DNA from: Pseudolabrys sp. Root1462
GTDB lineage: Bacteria > Pseudomonadota > Alphaproteobacteria > Rhizobiales > Xanthobacteraceae
DNA: 63,539 nt
NCBI RefSeq assembly: GCF_001426945.1
Contig: NZ_LMFS01000001.1
Span: 3,317,897 to 3,381,435 of the forward strand
Direction: 5' to 3'
Below, piece by piece: positions 1-8,652 of this stretch; position 1 is the stretch's first letter, and each line of letters begins with the position of its first letter. The position numbers and the translations under genes were made by a program. Under the pieces are notes generated by a model. That model saw only the letters and a program-made list of their open reading frames with translations. It was not told where the DNA came from and ran no database searches.

Positions 1-17
1 GCCTTCGAGAGGCGGTA

Positions 18-521
18 TCACGCGGCCTTGGCGTTGATGCCGCGCTCGGCAAGACTCGTGAGCTTGGCGTCCGCAGCCTTTTCTTCCTTCAACGTCTGCT
101 CGAGCAGGCTGGCAACGTCGGCGCGGCCGAGCTGCTTGGCCCAGGCGATCAGCGTGCCATAGCGGGTCATTTCGTAGTGCTCGACAGCCTGACCGGCAGC
201 GATCAGTGCAGCATCGAGGACGCGCTTGTCATCGACCTCGCCGGCGATCTCGTTGGCCTCGTCGAGAATACCGTCAATAGCCGGACAATCGACGCCTTCA
301 GGTTTCATGCCCATGAGCTTGAAAGCCTGATCGAGACGGGCGACGTGGTTCTTGGTCTCGGCAAGGTGGCTAGTCAGTCCCTGCTTGAGACCCGTATCGC
401 TGGCCTTTTCGATCATGTCGGGCAGCGCTTTCAGAATCTGGTTCTCGGCGTAGTAAATGTCTTTGAGGGTGTGGACGAACAGATCGTCCATGGTCTTGAT
501 GTCGCTGCTGAACAATCCCAT
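18..521 (-). CDS. DUF892 (YciE/YciF-type) ferritin-like protein
   Basis: A 167-residue protein starting MGLFSSDIKTMDDLF, which is the usual opening of the DUF892/YciF family. These are four-helix ferritin-like proteins often linked to general stress and desiccation responses; their chemistry is unsettled. The helices carry Glu and His typical of the family (YYAENQILKALP near residue 23, HLAETKNHVARLDQ, QAVEHYEMTRYG, LEQTLKEEKAAD). The open frame extends 19 codons further upstream. I place the start at 521 because a GGAGGT ribosome site lies directly in front and family members begin there. It is monocistronic and the next gene is on the same strand. Confidence 0.9.
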   Translation of the reverse strand: MGLFSSDIKTMDDLFVHTLKDIYYAENQILKALPDMIEKASDTGLKQGLTSHLAETKNHVARLDQAFKLMGMKPEGVDCPAIDGILDEANEIAGEVDDKRVLDAALIAAGQAVEHYEMTRYGTLIAWAKQLGRADVASLLEQTLKEEKAADAKLTSLAERGINAKAA

Positions 522-583
522 TGGGGACCTCCGTGTCGGCATGTTTATGAAAGCCGGAGCATCCGGTTGTGGAGTCAATGCGC

Positions 584-607
584 AACGCGCGAGGCCGTTC
601 CTGTTCC
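584..607 (-). promoter_or_regulatory. possible EcfG-type general stress promoter
   Basis: On the minus strand GGAAC (603-607) is followed after 15 bases by CGTT (584-587). This resembles the alphaproteobacterial EcfG consensus GGAAC-N16/17-CGTT but is one base short. It lies 63 bases upstream of the DUF892 start, and genes of that family are often in the general stress regulon. The call is weak because of the spacer. Confidence 0.3.
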
Positions 608-641
608 AGGCGAACGATATCGCGCCATGGCGTCGCGGAAC

Positions 642-2480
642 TCAGCCCCGCAACGCCCTGAGCGCATTGAAGATGACGGCGACATCGATCGCCTCCTGCA
701 GCAGGGCACCCTCGACCGGCAGCAGATAGCCCCCGGCGGCAGCGAGCATCGCCAGGATCGAGAGGCCCATGCCGGCAACCACGCTTTGTACGGCGATGCG
801 GCGCGAGCGCCGGGCGATGGCGATCGCGGGGAGGATGCGGTCGAGCTGATCGACCAGGAGCACGACGTCGGCAGCCTCGGAACTGGCGGCCGCGCCGCGC
901 GCACCCATCGCCACGCCGACGTCGGCGGCGGCGAGCGCCGGGGCATCGTTGACGCCGTCGCCGACCATCATCACCGGACCGTGCTTGCGCTCCGACAGCA
1001 CGGCGAGAACCTTCTGGTCGGGCGTCATCTCGGCGCGCACCAGATCGAGGCCAAGCCCGTGGCTGATCAAACGGGCGACGTCGGCGCGGTCGCCGGTCGC
1101 CAGCACCAGCCGTTCGATGCCGGCGGCGCGCAGGTCACGCAGCAGCTTCTCGGTGCCGGGCCGCAACACGTCGGCGAAAATGATGACTCCGGCGGCCTTA
1201 CCGTCGATTGCCACCGCAACGGCGGCGGCGCCGGGTTCGCGGGCGCGGCTCAGGTCATTTAGTTGTTCCTCACCCACCCTGCCGGCGACGTAGCGGAAAC
1301 CGCCAACCGACACGGTGCGGCCATCGACATGCCCACTGATGCCCTCGCCAGGGGTTTCCTCGACGTAGGCCGGAACGGACAGCACCAGCCCCTGCTCCCG
1401 CGCCGCCGCGACCAGGGTCTCGGCGATGATGTGCTTGGACGCCTGGTCGAGCGAGGCGGCGATGCGCAACATTTCAGCCGGCTCGATCCCGGCCGATACC
1501 CGCATGTCGACGATGCGGGCCTCGCCGTCGGTCAGGGTCCCGGTCTTGTCGATGACCAGCGCCCGGACCTGGGCGAGGACCTCCAGCGCTTTGCCGCTCT
1601 TGATCAGGATGCCGGCGCGGGCGGCGCGCGACAGTCCGGACATCAGCGCCACCGGAACAGCCAGGATCAGCGGACACGGCGTCGCCACCACGAGAACGGC
1701 GACGACGCGGACCGGATCGCCGGTCAGCCAGCCGGCAAGACCCGCCAGCACCAGCGTTGCGGCAAGAAACACCAGCGCGTAGCGGTCCGCCATCCGCGCC
1801 ATCGGCGGCCGCGAGGCCTGCGCCGAGGCCACCAGTCGGACGATGCCGGCATAGGTGGAATCGGCGGCGCGCCGCGTCGCGACGAGGTCGAAGGCGTCGC
1901 CGGCGTTGGTCGAGCCGCTCAGCGCGGTGTCGCCGGACTTGAGCCGCACCGGCAGCGATTCGCCGGTCAGCGCCGACTGGTCGAGCACGGCGACGCTGTC
2001 ACTGATCGCGCCGTCGACCGGCACGACATCGCCGCGGCGAATGAGCACACGGTCACCGGGCTCGAGCTGGTCGAGCGCGACTTCCTCAAGCCGGCCTTCG
2101 TGGTGGCGCATGGCGGTGCGCGGCACGCGAGACAGCAGCGCCGACATCTCCTGGCGGGCGCGCCGCGCGGCGAAGCTCTCGAGGATCTGACCGCTGGCGT
2201 ACATCAGCGCCACGATGGCGGCGGCGAGGCTTTCGCCGGCGGCGAGCGCCGCCGACATCGACAGCGCGGCGACGATATCGAGCCCGAAGTCGCCGCGCCG
2301 CAGGCTGACCGCGATCTCGATGGCGAGCACCACGAGCACCGGGACGCTCGCGGCAGTCCATAATGTCGCAGCGAGCGTCTCGTGACCGGCAAGGTGCGCC
2401 GCCGCCCCCGCGGCGAGCCCGGCGGCGGGCCATGCGATCAAAAGCGGCCGCAAACGGCCAATAAACGTCATATTCGACAT
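642..2480 (-). CDS. heavy-metal translocating P-type ATPase, CPL type
   Basis: A 612-residue P1B-type ATPase. Visible motifs are TGES (172-175, actuator), a membrane metal motif TPCPL (Cys269-Pro270-Leu271), the phosphorylation loop DKTGTLTDGEA (Asp311) and the hinge MVGDGVNDAPAL near the C-terminus. There is no N-terminal CxxC or His-rich metal-binding domain; the protein goes straight into membrane helices. The CPL variant differs from the CPC of Cu/Zn pumps, so the metal cannot be read from sequence. It would export a transition-metal ion across the inner membrane using ATP. No metal-responsive regulator sits next to it; an 80-residue membrane protein is divergent. Confidence 0.88.
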   Translation of the reverse strand: MSNMTFIGRLRPLLIAWPAAGLAAGAAAHLAGHETLAATLWTAASVPVLVVLAIEIAVSLRRGDFGLDIVAALSMSAALAAGESLAAAIVALMYASGQILESFAARRARQEMSALLSRVPRTAMRHHEGRLEEVALDQLEPGDRVLIRRGDVVPVDGAISDSVAVLDQSALTGESLPVRLKSGDTALSGSTNAGDAFDLVATRRAADSTYAGIVRLVASAQASRPPMARMADRYALVFLAATLVLAGLAGWLTGDPVRVVAVLVVATPCPLILAVPVALMSGLSRAARAGILIKSGKALEVLAQVRALVIDKTGTLTDGEARIVDMRVSAGIEPAEMLRIAASLDQASKHIIAETLVAAAREQGLVLSVPAYVEETPGEGISGHVDGRTVSVGGFRYVAGRVGEEQLNDLSRAREPGAAAVAVAIDGKAAGVIIFADVLRPGTEKLLRDLRAAGIERLVLATGDRADVARLISHGLGLDLVRAEMTPDQKVLAVLSERKHGPVMMVGDGVNDAPALAAADVGVAMGARGAAASSEAADVVLLVDQLDRILPAIAIARRSRRIAVQSVVAGMGLSILAMLAAAGGYLLPVEGALLQEAIDVAVIFNALRALRG

Positions 2481-2606
2481 GCTGATGAGCGTGCCGGGAC
2501 CGCCTCAGGCCCGCCATGCGCCAGATCAATCCGGCCTCAGAGCTGCCTCGGGCCTTGATCCGGCCACCGGTTTCGGAGAGATTGCGGCCGCTTGAAGGAG
2601 AGACTT

Positions 2607-2849
2607 ATGGCTCAAGGTCGCCGCATCGTCTGGCTCAACGTCATCACCGTCATCTCGGCGGCGATCCTGATCGGCGCCGAAGTGTTCGGCGCGGCCTTCG
2701 CCGGCTCCTGGGCGCTCGCCACCTTGTTCGAGCTCGGCTCCACCGGCCAGCGCGTCCTCGACGTCTGCTTCGTGCTGGTCGGCCTGGTGGTGATGGCGCA
2801 GTTCGTTCGCTTCGCGCACCGCATCGAGCCGTTCACCGCGCGCGGCTGA
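2607..2849 (+). CDS. small two-helix membrane protein
   Basis: An 80-residue protein with two hydrophobic segments (about residues 8-30 and 46-66), separated by a short loop containing ELGSTGQRVLD. I start it at 2607 (MAQGRRIVW), with GAAGGAGA about 7 bases upstream, rather than at the upstream in-frame ATG at 2592. I do not recognise a named domain. It is divergent from the P-type ATPase, and the speF leader region follows. Probably an inner-membrane protein of unknown function. Confidence 0.7.
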   Translation: MAQGRRIVWLNVITVISAAILIGAEVFGAAFAGSWALATLFELGSTGQRVLDVCFVLVGLVVMAQFVRFAHRIEPFTARG

Positions 2850-2984
2850 GCACACACGACGCCTTCGAAGCAGCGAAGCACCTGCGCTCCATCCAAAAGT
2901 TAAGGATGATTTGAGCCGCGCAGTAGAAATTCTCTTGCAAGCTGCGCGAAAGGTGTTATTTCCACTCTTGCCCAATTTCGCACG

Positions 2985-3330
2985 TGCCTGTGGTCGTGTG
3001 TCAATCGGTAGGTAGCCGGACAAGAGGCCGGCCAGCCGCCTGAGGCGAGCGAGCTCCTTCCCACGGGAAGAGTAAGTAACCTCAAGTCTTCTGATTGGCA
3101 GCCGGAGGCGAAACCGGCGCACTCTGCTCTCCGCAGGGGACGCGACTTAAAGCAACGACGGAGCGGGCTTCTTTGGTCTCTGCTGGCCTTCCACCGCCAG
3201 CGACGGGTTACCGACGAGGCTTGTCCATCTTTGCCAACAGTGCGGCGGGGTCTCCCCTCCAATCTCACGGCAGCACAGCGGTTAAGAGCTTAAGGCACGG
3301 CTGCGTCCCCATCGCGCACCTGCTCTGAGC
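2985..3330 (+). ncRNA. speF leader RNA (alphaproteobacterial cis-regulatory element)
   Basis: The 538 bases between 2849 and the decarboxylase start have no convincing gene but are richly structured. They contain GAGGCCGGCCAGCCGCC near 3023, a CGAGCGAGCTCC...CCACGGGAAGAG block, GCCGGAGGCGAAACCGGC and GACGAGGCTTGTC. Long structured sequence directly upstream of an ornithine decarboxylase in an alphaproteobacterium matches the known speF RNA motif by position and character. It probably controls polyamine synthesis in cis. The boundaries are my estimate. 2850-2984 holds nothing I can name beyond a possible promoter. Confidence 0.68.
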
Positions 3331-3387
3331 GCCCATACCGCGCAATCGAGTGGCTAGAGCCGCTCCTTGAGCTGGGAGTTTGCGCCA

Positions 3388-4530
3388 ATGACCGAGCGCA
3401 TCCGTGAGTTTTTGCGCGACCGCCGCGAGCGCGGCGTCGACGAGGGTCCCGTCCTGGTCGTCGACCTGGACGTGGTCAAGGACAACTACACCGCCTTTGC
3501 CAAGGCGTTGCCGGACACGCGCGTGTTCTACGCCGTGAAGGCGAACCCGGCGCCGGAAGTGCTCGCACTTCTGGCCAAGCTCGGCTCGTGCTTCGACACC
3601 GCCTCGGTCCAGGAGATCGAGATGGCGCTCGCGGCGGGAGCCAGCCCGGATCGCATCTCGTTCGGCAACACGATCAAGAAGGAACGCGATGTCGCGCGCG
3701 CCTACGCGCTCGGCATCCGCCTCTTCGCGGTCGATTGCCAGGCCGAGGTCGACAAGATCGCCCGCGCCGCCCCCGGCTCGAAGGTCTTCTGCCGCATCCT
3801 GTCGGATTGCGCCGGCGCCGAATGGCCGCTGTCGCGCAAGTTCGGCTGCGAGCCCGGCATGGCCGTCGATGTCCTGGAGCACGCGTTGCGTCAGGGTCTG
3901 GAGCCTTACGGCGTCTCGTTCCATGTCGGTTCGCAGCAGCGCAACCAGCATGCCTGGGACCGTGCGCTCGCCTCGGCGGCGTCGGTGTTCAAGGAGTGCG
4001 GCGAGCGCGGCATCAACCTGTCGATGGTCAACCTGGGCGGCGGCTTTCCGACCAAGTACCTGAAGAACGTCCCGACGGTGAAAACCTACGGCAACGCCAT
4101 CTTCAAGGCGCTTCGGAAGCACTTCGGCAACCGCATCCCGGAAACGATCATCGAACCGGGCCGCGGCATGGTCGGCAACGCCGGCATGATCGAAACCGAA
4201 GTCGTCCTCGTCTCGAAGAAGAGCGAGGAAGACGACGTGCGCTGGGTCTACCTGGACATCGGCAAGTTCGGCGGTCTCGCCGAGACGATGGACGAGTCGA
4301 TCCGCTACGCGATCAAGACGCCGCGTGATGGCGACATCATGGCCCCGTGCGTGCTCGCCGGCCCGACCTGCGACTCGGCCGACGTGCTGTACGAAAAGCA
4401 GCCCTATCCGCTCCCGGTCAGCCTGGAGATCGGTGACAAGCTGCTGATCGAAGGCACCGGCGCCTACACGTCGACCTACTCGGCGGTGGCGTTCAACGGC
4501 TTCCCGCCGTTGAAGACGATCCACATCTGA
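3388..4530 (+). CDS. ornithine (lysine/ornithine) decarboxylase, PLP fold III
   Basis: A 380-residue type III decarboxylase that makes putrescine from ornithine in the cytoplasm. The PLP lysine is in YAVKANP (Lys51), HVGSQQ follows, the phosphate-binding region is NLGGGFP and EPGRG, and the C-terminal GPTCDSAD carries the dimer-interface cysteine. Length matches the short bacterial/eukaryotic-type ODC family, not the large inducible SpeF. I chose ATG 3388 because GGGAG precedes it and the protein then begins MTERIREFL. It is preceded by the speF leader and followed by an acetyltransferase and homospermidine synthase, so the product likely feeds homospermidine. Lysine may be an alternative substrate. 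Confidence 0.92.
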   Translation: MTERIREFLRDRRERGVDEGPVLVVDLDVVKDNYTAFAKALPDTRVFYAVKANPAPEVLALLAKLGSCFDTASVQEIEMALAAGASPDRISFGNTIKKERDVARAYALGIRLFAVDCQAEVDKIARAAPGSKVFCRILSDCAGAEWPLSRKFGCEPGMAVDVLEHALRQGLEPYGVSFHVGSQQRNQHAWDRALASAASVFKECGERGINLSMVNLGGGFPTKYLKNVPTVKTYGNAIFKALRKHFGNRIPETIIEPGRGMVGNAGMIETEVVLVSKKSEEDDVRWVYLDIGKFGGLAETMDESIRYAIKTPRDGDIMAPCVLAGPTCDSADVLYEKQPYPLPVSLEIGDKLLIEGTGAYTSTYSAVAFNGFPPLKTIHI

Positions 4531-4676
4531 TCGCTCCGCGATCGGTGACACATCTGACGGTTCGCCCCGTCTGACGGTTAAGGGAGGCGGTGATCCGCCT
4601 CCCCCTTTCCCTACCTCTTGAACTGTTGCGCCTTGGGCGCGCGCTCGCGCGCGCCTTCGGCCGGGAAGGAACTGAC

Positions 4677-5255
4677 ATGATCCAGATTCGCCATGAACGG
4701 CTCGCCGACCTCGACGCGCGCGAAGCGCTGCTCGATCAGTCCTTCGGCGAGACCCGTTACCGCAAGTCGTCCGAGCGCCTGCGCGAGGACCGCCTGCCGG
4801 CCGAAGGCCTGTCCTTCATCGCGGCGGAAGGCCGCCGTGTGATCGGCACCGCGCGGCTGTGGGACATCTCGACCGGCAACGGCGCCAGCACCCTGCTGCT
4901 CGGCCCCGTCGCCGTTGCGGAAGATTGCCGCGGCCAGGGCCTCGGCGGCGCCATGGTGCGCCGGGCGATCCAGGCCGCGCGCAAGCTGGGCCATGGCGCG
5001 ATCGTGCTGGTCGGCGACCCGGAATATTACGAGCGCTTCGGCTTCTCCGGTGACAAGACCGGCGCGCTGTGGATGCCGGGGCCGTTCGAGCGGCGCCGCC
5101 TGCTCGGCCGCGAACTCATCGCCGGGGCGCTCGACGGCGCCCGCGGCATGATCGCGCCGACCGGCCGGCTCGCGCCGACGCCGGACCTCAACGTGCTGGT
5201 GGCGCAGGACGGCCGCGCCAACCGTCTTCGCCGCGCCGGCACGCGCGCCGCGTAA
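4677..5255 (+). CDS. GNAT family N-acetyltransferase
   Basis: A 192-residue GNAT protein. The acetyl-CoA loop is in VAEDCRGQGLGGAMVRRAI (about residues 80-98), and the family's strand-helix ending LVGDPEYYERFGF follows. The start at 4677 (MIQIRHERLAD) has GGAAGGA just upstream; the open frame extends 29 codons further without a better site. It sits between ornithine decarboxylase and homospermidine synthase, so a polyamine or a related amine is a reasonable substrate, but that is inference from position. An 8-bp stem hairpin at about 4584-4605 lies between it and the decarboxylase. Confidence 0.85.
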   Translation: MIQIRHERLADLDAREALLDQSFGETRYRKSSERLREDRLPAEGLSFIAAEGRRVIGTARLWDISTGNGASTLLLGPVAVAEDCRGQGLGGAMVRRAIQAARKLGHGAIVLVGDPEYYERFGFSGDKTGALWMPGPFERRRLLGRELIAGALDGARGMIAPTGRLAPTPDLNVLVAQDGRANRLRRAGTRAA

Positions 5256-5291
5256 GCCTAAAAAACAGCCGTAAACCCGGCAAGAAATCGT

Positions 5292-5327
5292 GGACGCCGC
5301 GTGCTAATCACGCGGCGTCTCTTTCGT
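5292..5327 (+). terminator. intrinsic terminator after the acetyltransferase
   Basis: A perfect 11-bp stem (GACGCCGCGTG with CACGCGGCGTC, loop CTAAT) is followed by TCTTTCGTT. It separates the acetyltransferase from homospermidine synthase, so the latter probably also has its own transcription start or depends on readthrough. Confidence 0.7.
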
Positions 5328-5378
5328 TCGTCACATGCGGCGGATATTCACTTTTCGAGGCTCCCGGAGGACTTGCAC

Positions 5379-6815
5379 ATGGCTGATTGGCCCATCTACG
5401 CCACCATCACCGGACCGATCGTCATGGTCGGCTTTGGCTCGATCGGCAAAGGCACGCTGCCGATGATCGAGCGGCACCTGAAGTTCGACAAGTCGCGCAT
5501 GGTGGTGCTCGATCCCAAGGACGAGGGCCGCAAGGCGCTGTGCGAGAAGCACGGCGTGCGCTTCATCCTGCAGGGCCTGACCCGGGACAATTACCGCGAC
5601 GTGCTGCGGCCCCTGCTGACCGCGGGCGGCGGCCAGGGCTTCTGCGTCAACCTGTCGGTCGATACCGGCTCGGTCGACATCATGGAGTTCTGCAACGAGA
5701 TCGGCGCGCTCTACATCGACACCGTCAACGAACCGTGGCTCGGCTTCTATTTTGACGCATCGAAGGGACCGGAAGCGCGCTCGAACTACGCGCTGCGCGA
5801 AACCACGCTCGCCGCCAAGAAGGCGCGCAAGCCCGGCTCGACCACGGCGGTGTCGTGCTGCGGCGCCAATCCCGGCATGGTGTCGTTCTTCGCCAAGCAG
5901 GCGCTGCTCAATGTCGCCGCCGACCTCAAGCTCAACGTCCCCGAGCCGAAGACCAAGGCGGAATGGGCCGATCTGATGCGCCAGGCCGGCGTCAAGGGCA
6001 TTCACATCGCCGAGCGCGACACGCAGCGCTCGAAGAAGCCGAAGCCGCCGGAAGTGTTCGTCAACACCTGGTCGGTTGAAGGCTTCCTGTCGGAAGGCAT
6101 GCAGCCGGCCGAACTCGGCTGGGGCACCCATGAGAAGTGGATGCCGGCCAATGCGCACACCCACGACACCGGCTGCGGCGCGGCGATCTACCTGATGCAG
6201 CCGGGCGCCAACACGCGCGTGCGCACCTGGTGCCCGACGCGCGGCGCGCAATACGGCTTCCTGGTCACGCACAACGAGTCGATCTCGATCTCGGACTATT
6301 TCACCGCGCGTGACGCCTCGGGCAAGGTGACCTACCGGCCGACCTGTCACTACGCCTATCACCCGGCGGATGACGCCGTGCTGTCGCTGCACGAGTTGTT
6401 CGGCTCGGGCACCATGCAGACCAAGCATCACATCCTCGAGGAAGATGAAATCGTTGACGGCATCGACGAGCTCGGCGTGCTGCTCTACGGCCACGGCAAG
6501 AACGCCTACTGGTTCGGTTCGCAGCTCTCGATCGAGGAGACGCGCGCGCTGGCGCCCTACCAGAACGCCACCGCGCTGCAGGTGACCTCCGCGGTCATCG
6601 GCGGCATGGTGTGGGCGCTGGAACATCCGAACGAGGGCATCGTCGAAGCCGACGAAATGGACTTCCATCGCCTGCTCGAGATCCAGTTGCCCTATCTCGG
6701 ACCGGTGAAGGGCTTTTACACCGACTGGACGCCGCTCACGGGGCGTCCGGGCCTGTTCCCGGAGGACATCGATACGTCCGATCCGTGGCAGTTTAGGAAC
6801 GTGCTGGTCGGGTGA
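5379..6815 (+). CDS. hss: homospermidine synthase
   Basis: A 478-residue cytoplasmic NAD-dependent enzyme that condenses two putrescines (or putrescine and spermidine) to sym-homospermidine. The N-terminus ITGPIVMVGFGSIGKGTLPMIERHL carries the dinucleotide-binding glycines. CCGANPGMVSFFAKQAL, the long C-terminal substrate domain and the size agree with the bacterial Hss family. ATG 5379 (MADWPIYATI) is preceded by CCCGGAGGA; an earlier in-frame start at 5301 would add residues not seen in the family. With the decarboxylase upstream it completes ornithine to putrescine to homospermidine, a hallmark polyamine of many Hyphomicrobiales. Confidence 0.95.
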   Translation: MADWPIYATITGPIVMVGFGSIGKGTLPMIERHLKFDKSRMVVLDPKDEGRKALCEKHGVRFILQGLTRDNYRDVLRPLLTAGGGQGFCVNLSVDTGSVDIMEFCNEIGALYIDTVNEPWLGFYFDASKGPEARSNYALRETTLAAKKARKPGSTTAVSCCGANPGMVSFFAKQALLNVAADLKLNVPEPKTKAEWADLMRQAGVKGIHIAERDTQRSKKPKPPEVFVNTWSVEGFLSEGMQPAELGWGTHEKWMPANAHTHDTGCGAAIYLMQPGANTRVRTWCPTRGAQYGFLVTHNESISISDYFTARDASGKVTYRPTCHYAYHPADDAVLSLHELFGSGTMQTKHHILEEDEIVDGIDELGVLLYGHGKNAYWFGSQLSIEETRALAPYQNATALQVTSAVIGGMVWALEHPNEGIVEADEMDFHRLLEIQLPYLGPVKGFYTDWTPLTGRPGLFPEDIDTSDPWQFRNVLVG

Positions 6816-6848
6816 GTGCTTGCTGATCCCTCCCGTGAAAGGGAGGGA

Positions 6849-7745
6849 TCACTTCACCGCCTCCGCGACGAACTCGGTGAAGGCCCTGACCCTGGCCGAC
6901 TGCTGGCGGCGCGAGGGAAATTCAATATAGAGCGGAAAGCGCTCGCCATTCCATTCTGGAAACACGTCTACCAATCGCCCGTTGCGCAGGCCGAGCGCGG
7001 CGAATTCCAGCACCTGGGCGATGCCATGGCCCTGCTCGCACAAGGTCAACATGGTCTCAGCGTCGTTGAGCGTGAGCCGCCCCTTGACGGCAACCTTTTC
7101 GATGCGGCCTTTGCCGTGAAACTCCCAGGTGAAGGGACGACCGGTCGCGGCATCGACATAATAAATGCATTCATGCACCGCGAGATCGCGCGGATGCGCC
7201 GGCTTGCCGCGGCGCTTGAGGTAAGCAGGCGACGCGCAGGTCACAACCCGCGTATCGGTGAGGCGGCGCACGATATGCCCCGGCCGTGCCGGCTCGCCGA
7301 AACGCACCGCGGCGTCGAATCCGCCTACCACAAGATCGCCCGCCACATCCTGTGCATCGATCGACAGCGATAGCTCGGGATAACGCGCGAGGAAGGCGGG
7401 AAGCCGGCCCGCCAGCAGCATGCGCAGCGCCAGCGGATTGACGCTCACGCGCAGAGCGCCGCGAACCGAGGACGAAGCTCGGCCGACCTCGTTGACCGCA
7501 TCGTCAAGCTCCGCGAACAACGGCGCGGCGCGTTCGAAGAAGCGGCGGCCTTCGTCGGTCAGTGTCACGGCGCGGGCATGACGCTCGAACAGGCGCACGC
7601 CGACGCGGCTTTCCAGTCGCGCCACCGCGCGCGACACGCCGGATTGCGTCATGCCGAGCGCGTTCGCAGCACCGACGAAACTGCCGGACTGAACGACGGC
7701 CGTGACCACGCCGACACCGCTTAACAACCGTCCGTCGAAGCTCAT
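6849..7745 (-). CDS. LysR family transcriptional regulator
   Basis: A 298-residue LTTR. The N-terminal winged helix (FVGAANALGMTQSGVSRAVARLESRVGVRLFERHARAVTLT) is followed by a substrate-binding domain. I start it at 7745 (MSFDGRLLSG) because GAGAGGA lies just upstream; an ATG five codons earlier overlaps that ribosome site. It is divergent from the SDR gene with a 115-bp gap, the usual arrangement for an LTTR acting on its neighbour. A palindrome of 10-bp arms (GATCCCTCCC/GGGAGGGATC) overlaps its stop codon and may end transcription from both sides. Confidence 0.9.
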   Translation of the reverse strand: MSFDGRLLSGVGVVTAVVQSGSFVGAANALGMTQSGVSRAVARLESRVGVRLFERHARAVTLTDEGRRFFERAAPLFAELDDAVNEVGRASSSVRGALRVSVNPLALRMLLAGRLPAFLARYPELSLSIDAQDVAGDLVVGGFDAAVRFGEPARPGHIVRRLTDTRVVTCASPAYLKRRGKPAHPRDLAVHECIYYVDAATGRPFTWEFHGKGRIEKVAVKGRLTLNDAETMLTLCEQGHGIAQVLEFAALGLRNGRLVDVFPEWNGERFPLYIEFPSRRQQSARVRAFTEFVAEAVK

Positions 7746-7860
7746 GACCGTCCTCTCCATGACAAAAAGTCATTCATGGAGTGACATTAATGCTCTGGAA
7801 TCATGCTGTGTCCAGCCGCATTTTCCGGTCTTCAGCACGGCACCAGCCAGGACCCAAGTC

Positions 7861-8595
7861 ATGACGAGCATCGTAAAATCACTGAACGGCAAAAAGATCG
7901 TCCTCCTCGGAGGAACCTCCGGCATCGGCCTCGCCACCGCTCAGGCAGCGGCCGCTGAAGGCGCACAGGTTATCGTTGCGTCAAGCCGGCAGGACAGCGT
8001 CGACCGCGCGCTCGAGGCGCTGCCGGCGGGCACGCAAGGCCACGCCGCCAATCTCACCGACGAGACCCAGGTGAAAGCGCTGTTCGATGGCATCGGTGAC
8101 TTCGACCATCTGGTCTTCACTGCCGGCGAGACCCTCGCACTCGCCGAACTCGACAAGACGACGGTCGCCGACGCGCAAGGTTTCTTCAAACTGCGCTTCT
8201 GGGGCGCGTTCACCGCGGTGAAACACGCGAGCGCGCACATCCGCACCGGCGGCTCAATCGTGCTGACCACCGGCGTCGCCGGTTTGCGGCCGCATAAGGG
8301 CTGGTCGGTCGCCGCGAGCCTCTGCACCGCGATGGAAGGGCTCACCCGCGCGCTTGCCGTCGAACTGGCGCCGATCCGCGTCAACGCGGTATCGCCTGGC
8401 GTGATCAGGACGCCGCTGTGGGCCGGCATGACCGAGCAGGATCGCGAAGCGCTGTACCGTCATGTCGGCGCGTCGTTGCCGGTCGGCCGCGTCGGCGAGG
8501 CCGAGGACGTCGCACAGACTTATCTCTATCTGATGCGTAACGGCTTCGTCACCGGGCAGATCTCGATCGTCGATGGCGGCACGGTGCTGGTGTAG
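7861..8595 (+). CDS. short-chain dehydrogenase/reductase
   Basis: A 244-residue SDR. The N-terminal cofactor motif is GGTSGIGLATA (TGxxxGxG type), and the C-terminal part has PIRVNAVSPGVIRTPLW. The usual YxxxK active site is altered: where family members have YSASKAA this protein reads GWSVAASLCTAMEGL, so the catalytic Tyr and Lys are not evident and classical dehydrogenase activity is doubtful. It is divergent from the LysR gene, which probably controls it. The ATG at 7861 gives the normal family N-terminus. Confidence 0.88.
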   Translation: MTSIVKSLNGKKIVLLGGTSGIGLATAQAAAAEGAQVIVASSRQDSVDRALEALPAGTQGHAANLTDETQVKALFDGIGDFDHLVFTAGETLALAELDKTTVADAQGFFKLRFWGAFTAVKHASAHIRTGGSIVLTTGVAGLRPHKGWSVAASLCTAMEGLTRALAVELAPIRVNAVSPGVIRTPLWAGMTEQDREALYRHVGASLPVGRVGEAEDVAQTYLYLMRNGFVTGQISIVDGGTVLV

Positions 8596-8601
8596 CCGGT
8601 C

Positions 8602-8634
8602 AAGGGCGGCCTGCGGGCCGCCCTTTTGATTTGG
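8602..8634 (+). terminator. intrinsic terminator after the SDR gene
   Basis: AAGGGCGGCC and GGCCGCCCTT form a 10-bp stem with a 4-base loop, followed by a TTTTGATTT tract, seven bases beyond the SDR stop. Confidence 0.85.
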
Positions 8635-8652
8635 TCGCTTGATCAATCTGCG

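Noticed and set aside
3265-4551. A 428-codon open frame antisense to the ornithine decarboxylase
   Set aside because: Arg/Ala/Asp-rich shadow translation; the plus-strand gene has all catalytic motifs.
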